Shown here piece by piece: positions 42,608 to 51,928 of a DNA stretch of 64,000 nt (the stretch's first letter is position 1; every line of letters starts with the position of its first letter). The translations under genes were made by a program, and so were the position numbers. Origin of the DNA: CF-113 sp050695155. Its GTDB lineage: Bacteria > Chloroflexota > Ktedonobacteria > Ktedonobacterales > Ktedonobacteraceae. Below the pieces are notes generated by a model that had not been told where the DNA came from, ran no database searches, and saw only the letters and a list, made by a program, of their open reading frames with translations. The stretch covers positions 52,810-116,809 of the forward strand of contig JBOGTO010000090.1 in assembly GCA_050695155.1 (NCBI GenBank), read 5' to 3'.

Positions 42608-44923
42608 CTAACTGCCGCCCAATACGACGGTGGGAGTTGTCGGCGGCCCACCGCCTAAACCCTGCGTAGGGGTAATCGCTGGCGCGCTAGTTGGAGTTGT
42701 ACCCGGCGTGGTCGTAGGAGACCCGCTTCCAGGCGTCGGCGAGCCACCGGCACCCGGAATATTCACCACTTTGATAGTAATATCTGCCGCATCCGGCATC
42801 GTTGTCCCACTGGAAATCTTGATATCCGCGCTTTTGACGCCCGTCGTCCTCTGCACATCAGCTAGCGCCGTGCTTTCAGATTCTTTGGCAATTTTGTTTT
42901 TGATGGCAGTGAGGATCGTGTCGGTGAATTGGTAGACCCAGACGCCCTGAGCAGCTATCACCAACGAAACCGTATTTTTGGCATCGATAACGGTAGCCGA
43001 AGTCACGCTCGTCACCACATTCCCTACCAGCGCATAGCCCGCGCCAGGATTCTTCGCCGCTTCTGCCTTCAGGGCAGTCGTTGCAACATCCAGCGCCCCC
43101 TTCTGGTCATAGACCTCCTCGGTGCAAGTCACTGTTCCCTTGACTGTTACACTCTTCGCCTGATCGCCCACGTTATGATCGGCGGTAATGTTGTTGGGCT
43201 TGCACTGAAGCGATTTATTTACCACTTGCTCACCAGCCCGCACCTGCTGCTGCAATGCCGTCTGAGCCGCCGGGGTCAAACTGGAGATGAGCTTGTTAGT
43301 GGCCGAGGTAATATCATTCTGCGTGATGATCGAATTGGGGAGCGGATCACGTCCACCAGAGAAAGTACTCGGATTTCTCACTCTAATGTTGCTATCATTA
43401 CAGCAGGAACCATTGATATCCAACGCGGGAATATCCCCATTTACCCCTTGATTCACGGCAGTTCCTTGTACGGTGACAGAACCAAAGGGAAGAAAGAAGG
43501 AACCAAAGGAGATCGGTACTCCACTTGCGCCTCTGAGAGTGCCTCCTGAAATCTGCACACCATTGCCTATATTAGCAAACAGCAGCGTACCTGTCGCATT
43601 TGCGCCTGCAATCGACCCTGTGGCACCCGCTGAACCAGTACCGGAGGGTGAGGTATAGTTCAAGATACGCGCCTGCACCTGGTGAGCTTTGGGGTCGGGC
43701 GTTCCTGTCACGGCTGTGACTACAAAGCTATCGCTGACTTTTTGGAAGTCGGGCGTGATCGTGACGGTAGCCGTGACGGTCGAGCCGGTAATGTTACCGA
43801 TAAGGCCCTTTCCCATCGGCGATGCGAAGGCGATACCCGCCAGCAGCAACAGGGTAAGTATCACCAGCAAGACGGCGAGCAACTGGCGCGTTGAGCGGCG
43901 ACGGGGTCCGCCGCCGCCTCCACCACCCCCACCGCCTCCACCTGCATTACCCCTGGTGGGAGGCGCGCCACCACCAGCGACGGGCGCGTGACCGGTCGCA
44001 GCGAATGCCGCCACCGACGCTGCTCCGACGCCAACGGCAGCCCGTTTGCCAGTATTCCCACTTCTCGCAGGCTTAGCTACTACCGCCTTTGCTCCGATTG
44101 CGCCGGTAGCAGGCAGTTTGGCCGTTATCCTGGGTTGCGGCGATGGCATGGGGAAAGGAATAGGAATCGGTTCGGATCTGGGTCGCGGGCTGACCGATTT
44201 CGCGCTCCCATCGCCCGTCTGAGGGGGAGTATGAGAGCCATTAGCAGTGTCTTCTGGTAACGTTGACGGAGCGGGCAACCAATCGTCATCGGTCGCCAGG
44301 CTAGCATCTGCCATACCTATACTTCCCAGAGCTATAAACGGGTCAATAGGCAAGGGTTCATGCTGCCTTTTCTCATCGCTATCATCGGGTGAAAATGAAG
44401 ACGCGGGAAGCGGGTCTGTAACAGCCGCCATAGGCAATACTGGCGGAGCAGGCACCGATTGTGGAGGTCTCACATCGTTCAAATCTTCCAGAGGGGCAGG
44501 TGCGTTCGCGTTGGGGACCAGTTTGGGTTTGCGTCCAAAAAACGCCAGCCCTTTTTTCGCGTTACCACCATCTGGCGACTCGGCCCGCAGCGCGGTCGTA
44601 TAGCTTTCCAACGAAGTATACACGGTAAATCGTCGCTGGCGCGCAAACTCCGCCGATCCGGGTACGCCAGATGCCACAAAAATAATCTCCGTTTTCAAGC
44701 CGCGCCGCATGTTTTTCAGCCCGTCGAAATCCACCGGGCGTTGAAAAGCCCGGCTATTCTCCGGTAAGACAACGGCAACCTGTTTGCGACCAAGCTTATC
44801 CTGCATTAAAATAGCTTCCAGGACACTCGATCTGTCATCAGTAGGAGCTACATAAATGATACCGATTGATGCACCACGAGCATCATGCGCGCCCAATAGA
44901 TCCGAGCCATCTCCCTGTCTCAT
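42608..44923 (-). CDS. Single-pass membrane protein with ectodomain like the neighbouring kinase
   Basis: 771 residues. The N-terminal cytoplasmic domain (about 1-115: GIIYVAPTDDRSSVLEAILM, VAVVLPENSRAFQRPVDF) is alpha/beta, of unknown function. A long Pro-rich linker and a run of 12 or so Gly (about 328-342) precede the membrane helix LLAVLLVILTLLLLAGIAF. The outer part shares motif order with the kinase: NGSCCNDSNIRVRNPSTFSG, DQKGALDVATTAL, QGVWVYQFTD. It ends in a Pro/Thr/Gly-rich tail. ATG with GAGGGA eight bases upstream. First gene of the two-gene operon; probably a kinase partner or substrate. Confidence 0.75.
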   Translation of the reverse strand: MRQGDGSDLLGAHDARGASIGIIYVAPTDDRSSVLEAILMQDKLGRKQVAVVLPENSRAFQRPVDFDGLKNMRRGLKTEIIFVASGVPGSAEFARQRRFTVYTSLESYTTALRAESPDGGNAKKGLAFFGRKPKLVPNANAPAPLEDLNDVRPPQSVPAPPVLPMAAVTDPLPASSFSPDDSDEKRQHEPLPIDPFIALGSIGMADASLATDDDWLPAPSTLPEDTANGSHTPPQTGDGSAKSVSPRPRSEPIPIPFPMPSPQPRITAKLPATGAIGAKAVVAKPARSGNTGKRAAVGVGAASVAAFAATGHAPVAGGGAPPTRGNAGGGGGGGGGGGGPRRRSTRQLLAVLLVILTLLLLAGIAFASPMGKGLIGNITGSTVTATVTITPDFQKVSDSFVVTAVTGTPDPKAHQVQARILNYTSPSGTGSAGATGSIAGANATGTLLFANIGNGVQISGGTLRGASGVPISFGSFFLPFGSVTVQGTAVNQGVNGDIPALDINGSCCNDSNIRVRNPSTFSGGRDPLPNSIITQNDITSATNKLISSLTPAAQTALQQQVRAGEQVVNKSLQCKPNNITADHNVGDQAKSVTVKGTVTCTEEVYDQKGALDVATTALKAEAAKNPGAGYALVGNVVTSVTSATVIDAKNTVSLVIAAQGVWVYQFTDTILTAIKNKIAKESESTALADVQRTTGVKSADIKISSGTTMPDAADITIKVVNIPGAGGSPTPGSGSPTTTPGTTPTSAPAITPTQGLGGGPPTTPTVVLGGS

Positions 44924-45241
44924 CGCTTATCCCTCTTTAACCCTGCTAATAACAGATTTTTCATGATAATGGCGTATAGATGGTGTTGCTGACATTTTAC
45001 ACTATACGAGAGATTTAGCAAAGGGAAAACAGCCCCGACATCAAAAATAAACGGGAATCATGGGCAATTTGTGTAATTGCTTCCCGGCCCTATTCCCCCG
45101 TCCGTCTATACTTCGTAGGCAGCATCGACTCTCCCTCTCCTTGACAATGGGGCTTTTGTGTGTTATTACTTCAATACATGTTGAAATATTGAAATTGAGA
45201 AAGCATATGCTCTTCGGAAGAAACGTAAAAGGATGTGAATA
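44924..45241. other. 318-nt divergent intergenic region
   Basis: Holds gcaatt-tgtgt-aattgc (45064-45080), a small palindrome, and a promoter TTGACA (45141-45146), 17 bp, TATTAC (45164-45169) aimed at the hydrolase. No ORF with signals. Confidence 0.5.
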
Positions 45242-46237
45242 ATGACTGATCAGGATTTGTATGGAGAGAGTTCGGAAGTCAACTGGCAGTTGGGCGAGAC
45301 TTCCGTTTATGGTACGTTGGTCAGGCCGTTTGGCCCTGGACCGTTTCCTGCTGTAGTGATGGTGGCGGGCAGCGGCCCCACTGACCGCGATTGGAATTCG
45401 CCACTGCTGCCGGGGTCTAATGGTAGCGCGCGACTGCTTGCGGAGGCGTTAGCACGGGCGGGGATCGCCTCCCTGCGTTACGACAAGCGTGCTTCCGGTC
45501 CCCATGCTCGCGAGACCATGCCACTGCTGATCGGCAAGATGAGCATGCAAAGCCATGTCGACGAGCTTGCTGGAGCCGTTCGCACCATAGCAAGCCAGGA
45601 GTTCGTCCGTGATAACCGCATCTTCGCCCTCGCCAACAGCGAGGGAACTCTTCACGCCCTGAACTATCAACTGCACAGCCCCGAGATCCCGTTCGCGGGA
45701 CTCGTACTCACCGGCCCTCCTGGACGGGCTGTTGGCACGGTTGCACACTTCCAATTGGCTGCGCAGGCGTCTGGTATCCCGAATGGGGAGGCGTTGCTGG
45801 CGCTCTATGATGCAGCCATCGCCCGCTTCCTGGCGGGAGAGCCTATCGCCCCAGATCCATCGCTGCCGGAGGGTGTCCAGATGCTGCTAAAGAGTCTGGA
45901 AACTCCGGCCAATCTGCCTTTTGCCCGTGAACTCTGGATGGCCGATGCGGTTCCCCTGCTCAGGCAGGTGGACGTTCCGGTGCTGGTCATCATTGGGAAG
46001 AAGGACCTCCAGATCGACTGGCAAGCCGATGGCGAGCCGCTCCAGCGCGCCGCTGCGGGACGCGAGGAGGTGACCTTCCTCTTCCCAGAGAACGCGAATC
46101 ACGTCCTCAAGCAAGAACTGCGGCCCCGGTCAGAGTTGGTACCAGCCGAGATGACGGAGAGCTACAATGGTCCCAATACCCGTCTGGACCCGCAGGCCCT
46201 GGACAGCATTCTGGAGTGGCTGGCTCCCCACGCCTGA
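45242..46237 (+). CDS. Alpha/beta hydrolase
   Basis: 331 residues. Serine hydrolase fold: oxyanion region MVAGSGPTDRDWNSP, nucleophile elbow ANSEGT (G-x-S-x-G variant with Asn-Ser-Glu-Gly), acid in IIGKKDLQIDW and His in ENANHVL. The GSGPTDRDWN stretch is typical of the YqiA/BAAT-like and dienelactone-type hydrolases found as single genes. Substrate unknown. No signal peptide. ATG 45242 with AAAAGGA about eight bases upstream. Confidence 0.88.
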   Translation: MTDQDLYGESSEVNWQLGETSVYGTLVRPFGPGPFPAVVMVAGSGPTDRDWNSPLLPGSNGSARLLAEALARAGIASLRYDKRASGPHARETMPLLIGKMSMQSHVDELAGAVRTIASQEFVRDNRIFALANSEGTLHALNYQLHSPEIPFAGLVLTGPPGRAVGTVAHFQLAAQASGIPNGEALLALYDAAIARFLAGEPIAPDPSLPEGVQMLLKSLETPANLPFARELWMADAVPLLRQVDVPVLVIIGKKDLQIDWQADGEPLQRAAAGREEVTFLFPENANHVLKQELRPRSELVPAEMTESYNGPNTRLDPQALDSILEWLAPHA

Positions 46238-46307
46238 CCCGCGTTTCGCGCAGATGCCGCTCCTGGTTTTGTTCGCTTTTTACCAATTACGTCGTATCCA
46301 CCAACGT

Positions 46308-47816
46308 TTAGCGCGTTACCAGTTCACGTTCAACGTGGGCAGCCCTGGCAGCATGTTCGTCAGAGATTTCTTCCAACGAGCGTTGGTTTGGCTCAGGCAG
46401 CGTAAAGAGTGTCAGCAGCAAGCCGACAAGCGAGATGACTGCGGCAACCGCCATAGCCCCGGACAGGTGAAAGTTCGCAAGCAAGATGGGGAAGGCGAAA
46501 GCGCCGATGAAGGCCCCCACCTTGCCAACGGCGGCGGCAATTCCATGTGCCGTTGTACGCACCATCACCGGAAAAATCTCGGCAGGGTAAACGAAGGTGG
46601 TGACGTTTGGACCGAACTCCGTGAAGAAGTAGCTCGTTCCATACACTAGCAAAAATGGCAGTGTCAAACTCGTCAGCGCGGGAGCGAGAGCCAGCAGCCC
46701 GTAGGCCAGCGTCATCATGGCGAAACCGAAACACTGAATCCACTTGCGGCCCAGGCGATCAATGGTAAACGCTGCCACAATGTAGCCTGGCAGGGCAGCG
46801 ATCACGAAGATCAGCAGCGTATACAGCATGTTGGTCACTAAGCTGGCGTGCGAGTTGAGCGACTTGAGTACTAATGGGCTAGAGATGGTTGTGCCATAAT
46901 AGGCGATGTCGAGCAAAAACCACGCGCCCGCAGTGCCGATCAGCCAGCGCAGATAGCGCGGCTGGAGCAACAGGTACAGCCACGATTTGCGGGGCTTCGC
47001 TTTCGCGGGTACGCCGTTCTGCCCGCTTTGGGACATTGTTGGTAGCGCTAAGCTGGAAGCTACGCCGTTCTTATGCCCATGCTGACCATTGGTAACAAAC
47101 TCGATTGTCCGGGTAGCGCCCGCAAGATCGCCCTGCATGGCAAGCGCAAAGCGCGGCGTCTCGGCGATCTGCAAACGCAGGTAGTACGTCGCCAACGCTG
47201 GCACTGCGCCAAACCCTAACATGATGCGCCATACCCAGTTATGGTCAATACCAGCCAGTAGCAGCCCCAGCGCAACAAGTGGTCCGAGGATTAGCCCGAC
47301 CGCCTGCATAGAGAAAACCATCGTCACCAGTTTGCCGCGATCTTTGCGATTGGCATACTCGCTCATTAAAGTGGCGCTCAAAGGATAATCGCCGCCAATG
47401 CCTATGCCCAGGATGAAACGGAAGACCAGTAGCCAGACGACGTTGGGCGAGAAAGCCGAGGCCACCGCGCCAATCGCCAGCACAATCAGTGTATGACCAT
47501 AGATGGCCTTGCGCCCCACATGATCGGCGAGGCGACCGAAAACGACCGCGCCAAACGCTGCCGCGATGAGCGATGTACTGCCCAGCAACGAGACCTCAAA
47601 TGCAGAGAGGTGCCACAAAGGGGTAAGAATTGAAAGCACGACACCGATAATAAACAGGTCATATGCATCGGTAAAGAAACCCATGCCCGATGTCAACATC
47701 GCCCTTATATGGAAACGAGAGAGGGAGCTGTTATCGAGCGCGGTTAGAACAGAATGTGTTGTATGGATAGGGCCTTTTTCGGGCAATTGACCCGATTGAG
47801 GTTCATCAAGAATCAT
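46308..47816 (-). CDS. MFS transporter, PHS (phosphate:H+ symporter)-like
   Basis: 502 residues from the ATG at 47816 (AAGGAG nine bases upstream); a GTG start at 47858 is less likely. Twelve membrane segments. SGMGFFTDAYDLFIIGVVL and GIGIGGDYPLSATLMSEYAN are the signature blocks of the PHS family (fungal Pho84-like), and GRLADHVGRKAIYG is the MFS loop 2-3 motif. Phosphate, or a related organic anion, with protons is the likely cargo. Lies just downstream of the PEP carboxykinase gene on the same strand but behind a strong terminator. Confidence 0.85.
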   Translation of the reverse strand: MILDEPQSGQLPEKGPIHTTHSVLTALDNSSLSRFHIRAMLTSGMGFFTDAYDLFIIGVVLSILTPLWHLSAFEVSLLGSTSLIAAAFGAVVFGRLADHVGRKAIYGHTLIVLAIGAVASAFSPNVVWLLVFRFILGIGIGGDYPLSATLMSEYANRKDRGKLVTMVFSMQAVGLILGPLVALGLLLAGIDHNWVWRIMLGFGAVPALATYYLRLQIAETPRFALAMQGDLAGATRTIEFVTNGQHGHKNGVASSLALPTMSQSGQNGVPAKAKPRKSWLYLLLQPRYLRWLIGTAGAWFLLDIAYYGTTISSPLVLKSLNSHASLVTNMLYTLLIFVIAALPGYIVAAFTIDRLGRKWIQCFGFAMMTLAYGLLALAPALTSLTLPFLLVYGTSYFFTEFGPNVTTFVYPAEIFPVMVRTTAHGIAAAVGKVGAFIGAFAFPILLANFHLSGAMAVAAVISLVGLLLTLFTLPEPNQRSLEEISDEHAARAAHVERELVTR

Positions 47817-47952
47817 TGTTGATTTACTCCTTGCTCGAAGGATACGTTTTCTTTTCACACTATTTCTATTCTCATCATATCCTGTCTATGTTATGGGAAT
47901 GTTAAATGGCTGTTAAGATGCAATTATGGGAGGGTAAGAATTTACTTAAAGA

Positions 47953-47994
47953 AAGGGCGCGTTCGCGGCGATAAACGCCAGCGAACCCGCCCTT
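47953..47994 (-). terminator. Terminator of pckA
   Basis: A 14-bp stem with one mismatch (aagggcgcgttcgc / gcgaacccgccctt) plus an inner ggcg-ataaa-cgcc stem, 20 nt past the pckA stop and followed by CTTTAAG on the minus strand. Confidence 0.7.
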
Positions 47995-48014
47995 GCAGAT
48001 CGCGTTAGTTAAGA

Positions 48015-49598
48015 TTATCTGGGGCCTGCGCTGCGCACATCGTCGCTGGGCAGCACAAATTGGGTAAAGTTTTCCTTGAAACGCTCGGCCAGGTCTGCCG
48101 CCGTGCGGTCAAAATCTGCTTTATTCGCCCAGGTGTTGCGCGGGATAAGCAACTCAGATGGCACATCGGGGCAACTTGTGGGAATACGCAAACGGAAGAC
48201 GGGATCGACGACTGTCTCCACATTATCCAACGCTCCACTGATGGTCGCTCGCACCATCGCGCGTGTATAGTTGATATTGATGCGTGAACCTACGCCGTAG
48301 GGGCCGCCTGTCCAGCCCGTATTCAACAGGTAGCAGCGCACATCGTGTTTCTCGATGCGTTCGCGCAACAGGTTGGCATATTCACCCGGACGCAGGGGCA
48401 GGAAAGGCGCTCCAAAGCACGAACTGAAGGTGGCCTCCGGTGTGGTAACACCTTTCTCAGTTCCCGCCAGCTTGCTGGTGTAGCCTGAGAGGAAGTAATA
48501 CATGGCCTGCTCAGTGGTCAACAACGAGATTGGCGGCAGCACACCGAAACTATCAGCCGAGAGGAAAATGACCGCCTTCGGCTGACCGCCCTGACCCGAC
48601 TCGATCACATTGTCGATATAATCGACGGGGTAGGCGGCGCGTGTGTTCTCGGTCAGGGAGTCATCGGCATAATCGGGTTCGCGCGTCTGGGGGTCAAGTA
48701 CCACGTTTTCGTAGACTGCGCCGAAGCGAATGGCATTCCAGATTTGCGGCTCGTACTTTTGCGACAGGTTGATGCACTTGGCATAGCAGCCGCCCTCAAA
48801 GTTGAAGACGCCGTTATCGCTCCACCCATGCTCATCGTCACCAATCAGGCGGCGGGAGGGATCGGCAGAAAGGCTAGTTTTGCCAGTGCCAGAGAGACCA
48901 AAGAATAGTGCTACATCACCATCAGGACCGACATTGGCCGAACAATGCATGGGCAGCACGCCCTCAGCAGGCAATATAAAGTTCAGGATCGTGAACACGG
49001 CTTTCTTCATCTCGCCAGCATACTGCGTACCGGCGATCAGCACCAGCCGTTCCTCAAAGTCAAGGATAATAGACGTTTCCGAACGTGTGCCATGCGTGCG
49101 CGGGTCGGTATGGAAATTCGGCACGCACAATATCGTGAAGCCTTCGCGCTCGCTGCTCAAGTCGCTCTCGTTGGCGCGCAGGAAAAGCTGGCGCGCGAAG
49201 AGATTATGCCAGGCATACTCGGTAATCACCTGGATGGGCATACGATAGTCAGGATCGGCTCCAGCGGCTGCATCCAGCACATAGACATCGCGCCCCTGCA
49301 AATAAGCTGCCAGGCTCTGGCGCACCATCTCAAAGGCCTCCGGCGACATCGGGTGGTTGATTTCGCCCCACCAGATTTTCGAGGCGGATTCCTCGTTCGA
49401 TACGATAAATTTATCTTTCGGAGAACGCCCGGTATGCACACCTGTCGTCGCGGCAAAGGCTCCATTGGCGGCCAACATGCCCTCTTTGCGCTCGATAGCA
49501 TGTTCAACCAGTGCCGCAGGGGAAAGATTCCAGTTGATTTTCCCCAGATTAACCAGCCCATACTCCTCAAGGGCCTTGCGACTCATCATCATGGTCAT
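48015..49598 (-). CDS. pckA: Phosphoenolpyruvate carboxykinase (ATP)
   Basis: 527 residues from the ATG at 49598 (GAAGGAGAG upstream), the normal PckA length. Motifs in order: TGVHTGRSPKDKFIV, FAACN-equivalent region LPMHCSANVG, kinase-1a loop FFGLSGTGKTSLSADP, kinase-2 LIGDDEHGWSDNGVFNFEGG, and ENTRAAYPVDYI. Catalyses oxaloacetate + ATP to PEP + CO2, the first step of gluconeogenesis. Monocistronic with its own terminator. Confidence 0.96.
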   Translation of the reverse strand: MTMMMSRKALEEYGLVNLGKINWNLSPAALVEHAIERKEGMLAANGAFAATTGVHTGRSPKDKFIVSNEESASKIWWGEINHPMSPEAFEMVRQSLAAYLQGRDVYVLDAAAGADPDYRMPIQVITEYAWHNLFARQLFLRANESDLSSEREGFTILCVPNFHTDPRTHGTRSETSIILDFEERLVLIAGTQYAGEMKKAVFTILNFILPAEGVLPMHCSANVGPDGDVALFFGLSGTGKTSLSADPSRRLIGDDEHGWSDNGVFNFEGGCYAKCINLSQKYEPQIWNAIRFGAVYENVVLDPQTREPDYADDSLTENTRAAYPVDYIDNVIESGQGGQPKAVIFLSADSFGVLPPISLLTTEQAMYYFLSGYTSKLAGTEKGVTTPEATFSSCFGAPFLPLRPGEYANLLRERIEKHDVRCYLLNTGWTGGPYGVGSRININYTRAMVRATISGALDNVETVVDPVFRLRIPTSCPDVPSELLIPRNTWANKADFDRTAADLAERFKENFTQFVLPSDDVRSAGPR

Positions 49599-49777
49599 TG
49601 TTTTCTCTCCTTCGGGGCGCGTCGGTAACAACACTGTTTCCATGTACACTTTATTCGTTGCGCACAAAGCAACGCCTCAGCCCCTAACCTTTCAATTTTA
49701 CCAGCTTTAATAGAGCCGCGCTAGTTGACGAAAATGCAACAATGTGCGAAATAGCAGGTATGATGGAGAAGTAACCT

Positions 49778-51262
49778 CTACGAAATAGCCACTGGATGCT
49801 GCATATACATGCCAACGAAGATGCGCAAAAAACCGCCGTCATCATCAGGGTAGCTGCTGGTGTGGTTGTTACATCCATTGCATTCGTAGCTGTTAATGGG
49901 GGCAAGATTGGTGACGCCGTCATGCATAGCATCGATATTCATGGTGCCACCATTACCGGGGCCGAAGAGGACGGCAATTACTCCAGCAGTGGCGAAACTC
50001 GATACATTGCCAAGTATATATTCAGCCCTATTGTCCTGGTAATGGCCGGGCGAGTTGTTCATGGTATCGAAGTACTGGTTGCCCATCGGCACCTGCCACA
50101 TCACAATGCGGCGATGCGTCTGCTGGCTCATATCGCCAATGAAGGTCAGGTAACGCGCAAAATTGGGGAAAGTGCGATTGTAGCGATCCCACCAGGAACG
50201 CCCGCCGGGCTGCGCCGAGTCAAAATCCGCGACATCACTGGAGACCAGGTCCCAGGTCGAGACACCGGCGGGATTGCCAACCAGTCCCGCGCTATTCAGG
50301 AATGTGGCCTCCTGGTTAGCCATACTAGCTACATTTAGTCCTGCATCGGTACTAACAGCAATATCATTGCCCGATGCCCACGTCGATGCGTGCAGCGTGA
50401 GAATGGCGTTGGGCGCGTATTTATCGCGCATATGCAGCAAGGCCCAGGCGAAGCCCTGCGCGTTATTGGGGAAACCTGCGGCATCCGCGAAGCCCGAAGT
50501 AGCGACACTGGCTGGTACATTTGCGGCATTATCGCTGCCATTTGAAGCATTTTGCAGAAATCCCCACAGGTCAGGCTCCACGATTACCAGCACAGGTTTG
50601 CCGAAGGCGCGAATTTTTTGCAACATTAAGACCCAGTTACCAAAATAGGCATTCATCGCAGAGGCGCTGGCAAGGTTCCCTGCATCCTGCTCCACGTTGT
50701 GTCCACCACAGTAATCGGAGGGATGCGGGCCGTTCGTCAAACAGATCTCGTAGTACACAAACGTGGGTATGTAGCCATGCTGGTCGCTTTCCTGCATGTA
50801 ATAGGTGGCGAACTGGCCTGTCGGCTGCTGCCACGTCTCCCAGCCGCGCCCGGTATTCGCGCCCCCGGTCAGATATTGATAGCGAAAGGTAAATTCGGCT
50901 CCATTTGTGCTGCGCATATCATCGAGCGACGAGGCCGTCCCCGGAGGACTCATCACGCCAAAGCTGAAATAACGCGGGAATGCGGCGGGTATCTGCCCAT
51001 TACCGGTAGGCACCGGGCCAGGACCCGTTGAACTGGGGGTGGGCGTTGCGGGATGCAAGTTGTTATGCGGGGCTATTTGCAGCGCGATCGGGCTAGAATT
51101 TGCCAGAATGTTGCCCTGCTGCACCTGCGCGGGAATTTGTGGAATGGCATTATTGCTCGACTGACCCGAACCATTCTGGCAGGCTGTGAGCAACACAAGC
51201 AGCGCCACACATATACCCACAAACACCTTCTCTTGAGGCTTCACGCCGCGCTGAATCCTCAT
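49778..51262 (-). CDS. Secreted lipoprotein with probable TIM-barrel glycosidase-like domain
   Basis: 494 residues. Signal peptide with lipobox LLTAC (Cys at about 28), then a low-complexity Asn/Ser/Pro linker to about residue 90. The rest is rich in aromatic residues; strand-like segments YFSFGVMSP, GYIPTFVYYEI, PVLVIVEPDLWGFLQ, ILTLHASTWASG and IVMWQVPMG resemble a TIM barrel with an acid (EPD) at a strand end, as in glycoside hydrolases (for example the GH6 IEPD-type strand). No family was identified with confidence. ATG start. Confidence 0.6.
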   Translation of the reverse strand: MRIQRGVKPQEKVFVGICVALLVLLTACQNGSGQSSNNAIPQIPAQVQQGNILANSSPIALQIAPHNNLHPATPTPSSTGPGPVPTGNGQIPAAFPRYFSFGVMSPPGTASSLDDMRSTNGAEFTFRYQYLTGGANTGRGWETWQQPTGQFATYYMQESDQHGYIPTFVYYEICLTNGPHPSDYCGGHNVEQDAGNLASASAMNAYFGNWVLMLQKIRAFGKPVLVIVEPDLWGFLQNASNGSDNAANVPASVATSGFADAAGFPNNAQGFAWALLHMRDKYAPNAILTLHASTWASGNDIAVSTDAGLNVASMANQEATFLNSAGLVGNPAGVSTWDLVSSDVADFDSAQPGGRSWWDRYNRTFPNFARYLTFIGDMSQQTHRRIVMWQVPMGNQYFDTMNNSPGHYQDNRAEYILGNVSSFATAGVIAVLFGPGNGGTMNIDAMHDGVTNLAPINSYECNGCNNHTSSYPDDDGGFLRIFVGMYMQHPVAIS

Positions 51263-51410
51263 GACATTCCCCCTTTAGTATTTTATCCCCTGCTGCATTA
51301 TAAACAATCGCTCTCTATCAATGCATTAATATAGGAGATTTGGGGGAATAACCACTACATTAGAGCAAAGTGCGCAACACCTCTACATGGCAAAAGCTCC
51401 TGTTTCCTGT

Positions 51411-51911
51411 TTATGCCGGTGTGGATGCATCAAGCAACTGGCAAATGTGCTGCGCGTGATCCTGATAATGTTCATAGGAATTGTCCGCGATGGCGGAAAT
51501 CAGCGAGTAACCCGGCCAGGATTCCGTCCATGCAAAGCGGTGCGCAGCGTTCAAATCCTCTTCGGAAAACTTTTGTGTGAGCAGGTCAATTTGATGAAGA
51601 AACTGCTCATGAGTAGAACGCATTAACTCTCGTACTTCCGGCAACGAGCGGTCGCGGTTCTCCCGATAAATCCGCTCATTTGAATGCTGGTCAAGCCGCT
51701 CAGATGGCTGGGGTGTCTCTCCTCGTAAAAACTCCTCAAGCCAGCGGGCGCAAATCTGTTCCCAGACGGCGACGTGCGCCATAATGTCCTTAATAGACCA
51801 TTGCCCTTCTGAGTCTGTGGCACACAGTTGTGTTTCGCTTAAAGGTGCGATAAGCGACTCGAAACGCGCATATTCCGTCTGGATTGTATCTAACAAGGTT
51901 GTTTTGTCCAT
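51411..51911 (-). CDS. ClbS/DfsB family four-helix protein
   Basis: 166 residues from the ATG at 51911; GGAGG ends six bases upstream, inside a longer frame that starts four codons earlier. DKTTLLDTIQTEYARFESLI, WSIKDIMAHVAVWE and the C-terminal DNSYEHYQDHAQHI match the ClbS/DfsB (DUF1706) branch of the DinB-like four-helix bundles. ClbS is a cyclopropane hydrolase that protects cells from colibactin, but most members are uncharacterised. Next to murD, same strand; the two genes are separated by 17 nt. Confidence 0.8.
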   Translation of the reverse strand: MDKTTLLDTIQTEYARFESLIAPLSETQLCATDSEGQWSIKDIMAHVAVWEQICARWLEEFLRGETPQPSERLDQHSNERIYRENRDRSLPEVRELMRSTHEQFLHQIDLLTQKFSEEDLNAAHRFAWTESWPGYSLISAIADNSYEHYQDHAQHICQLLDASTPA

Positions 51912-51928
51912 ATCATCCTCCAAATAGT

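Noticed and set aside
43910..43945. GC-rich tandem repeat as a regulatory repeat or CRISPR-like array
   Set aside because: It is the poly-Gly codon run of the membrane protein gene at 42608-44923. No CRISPR array was seen in the window.
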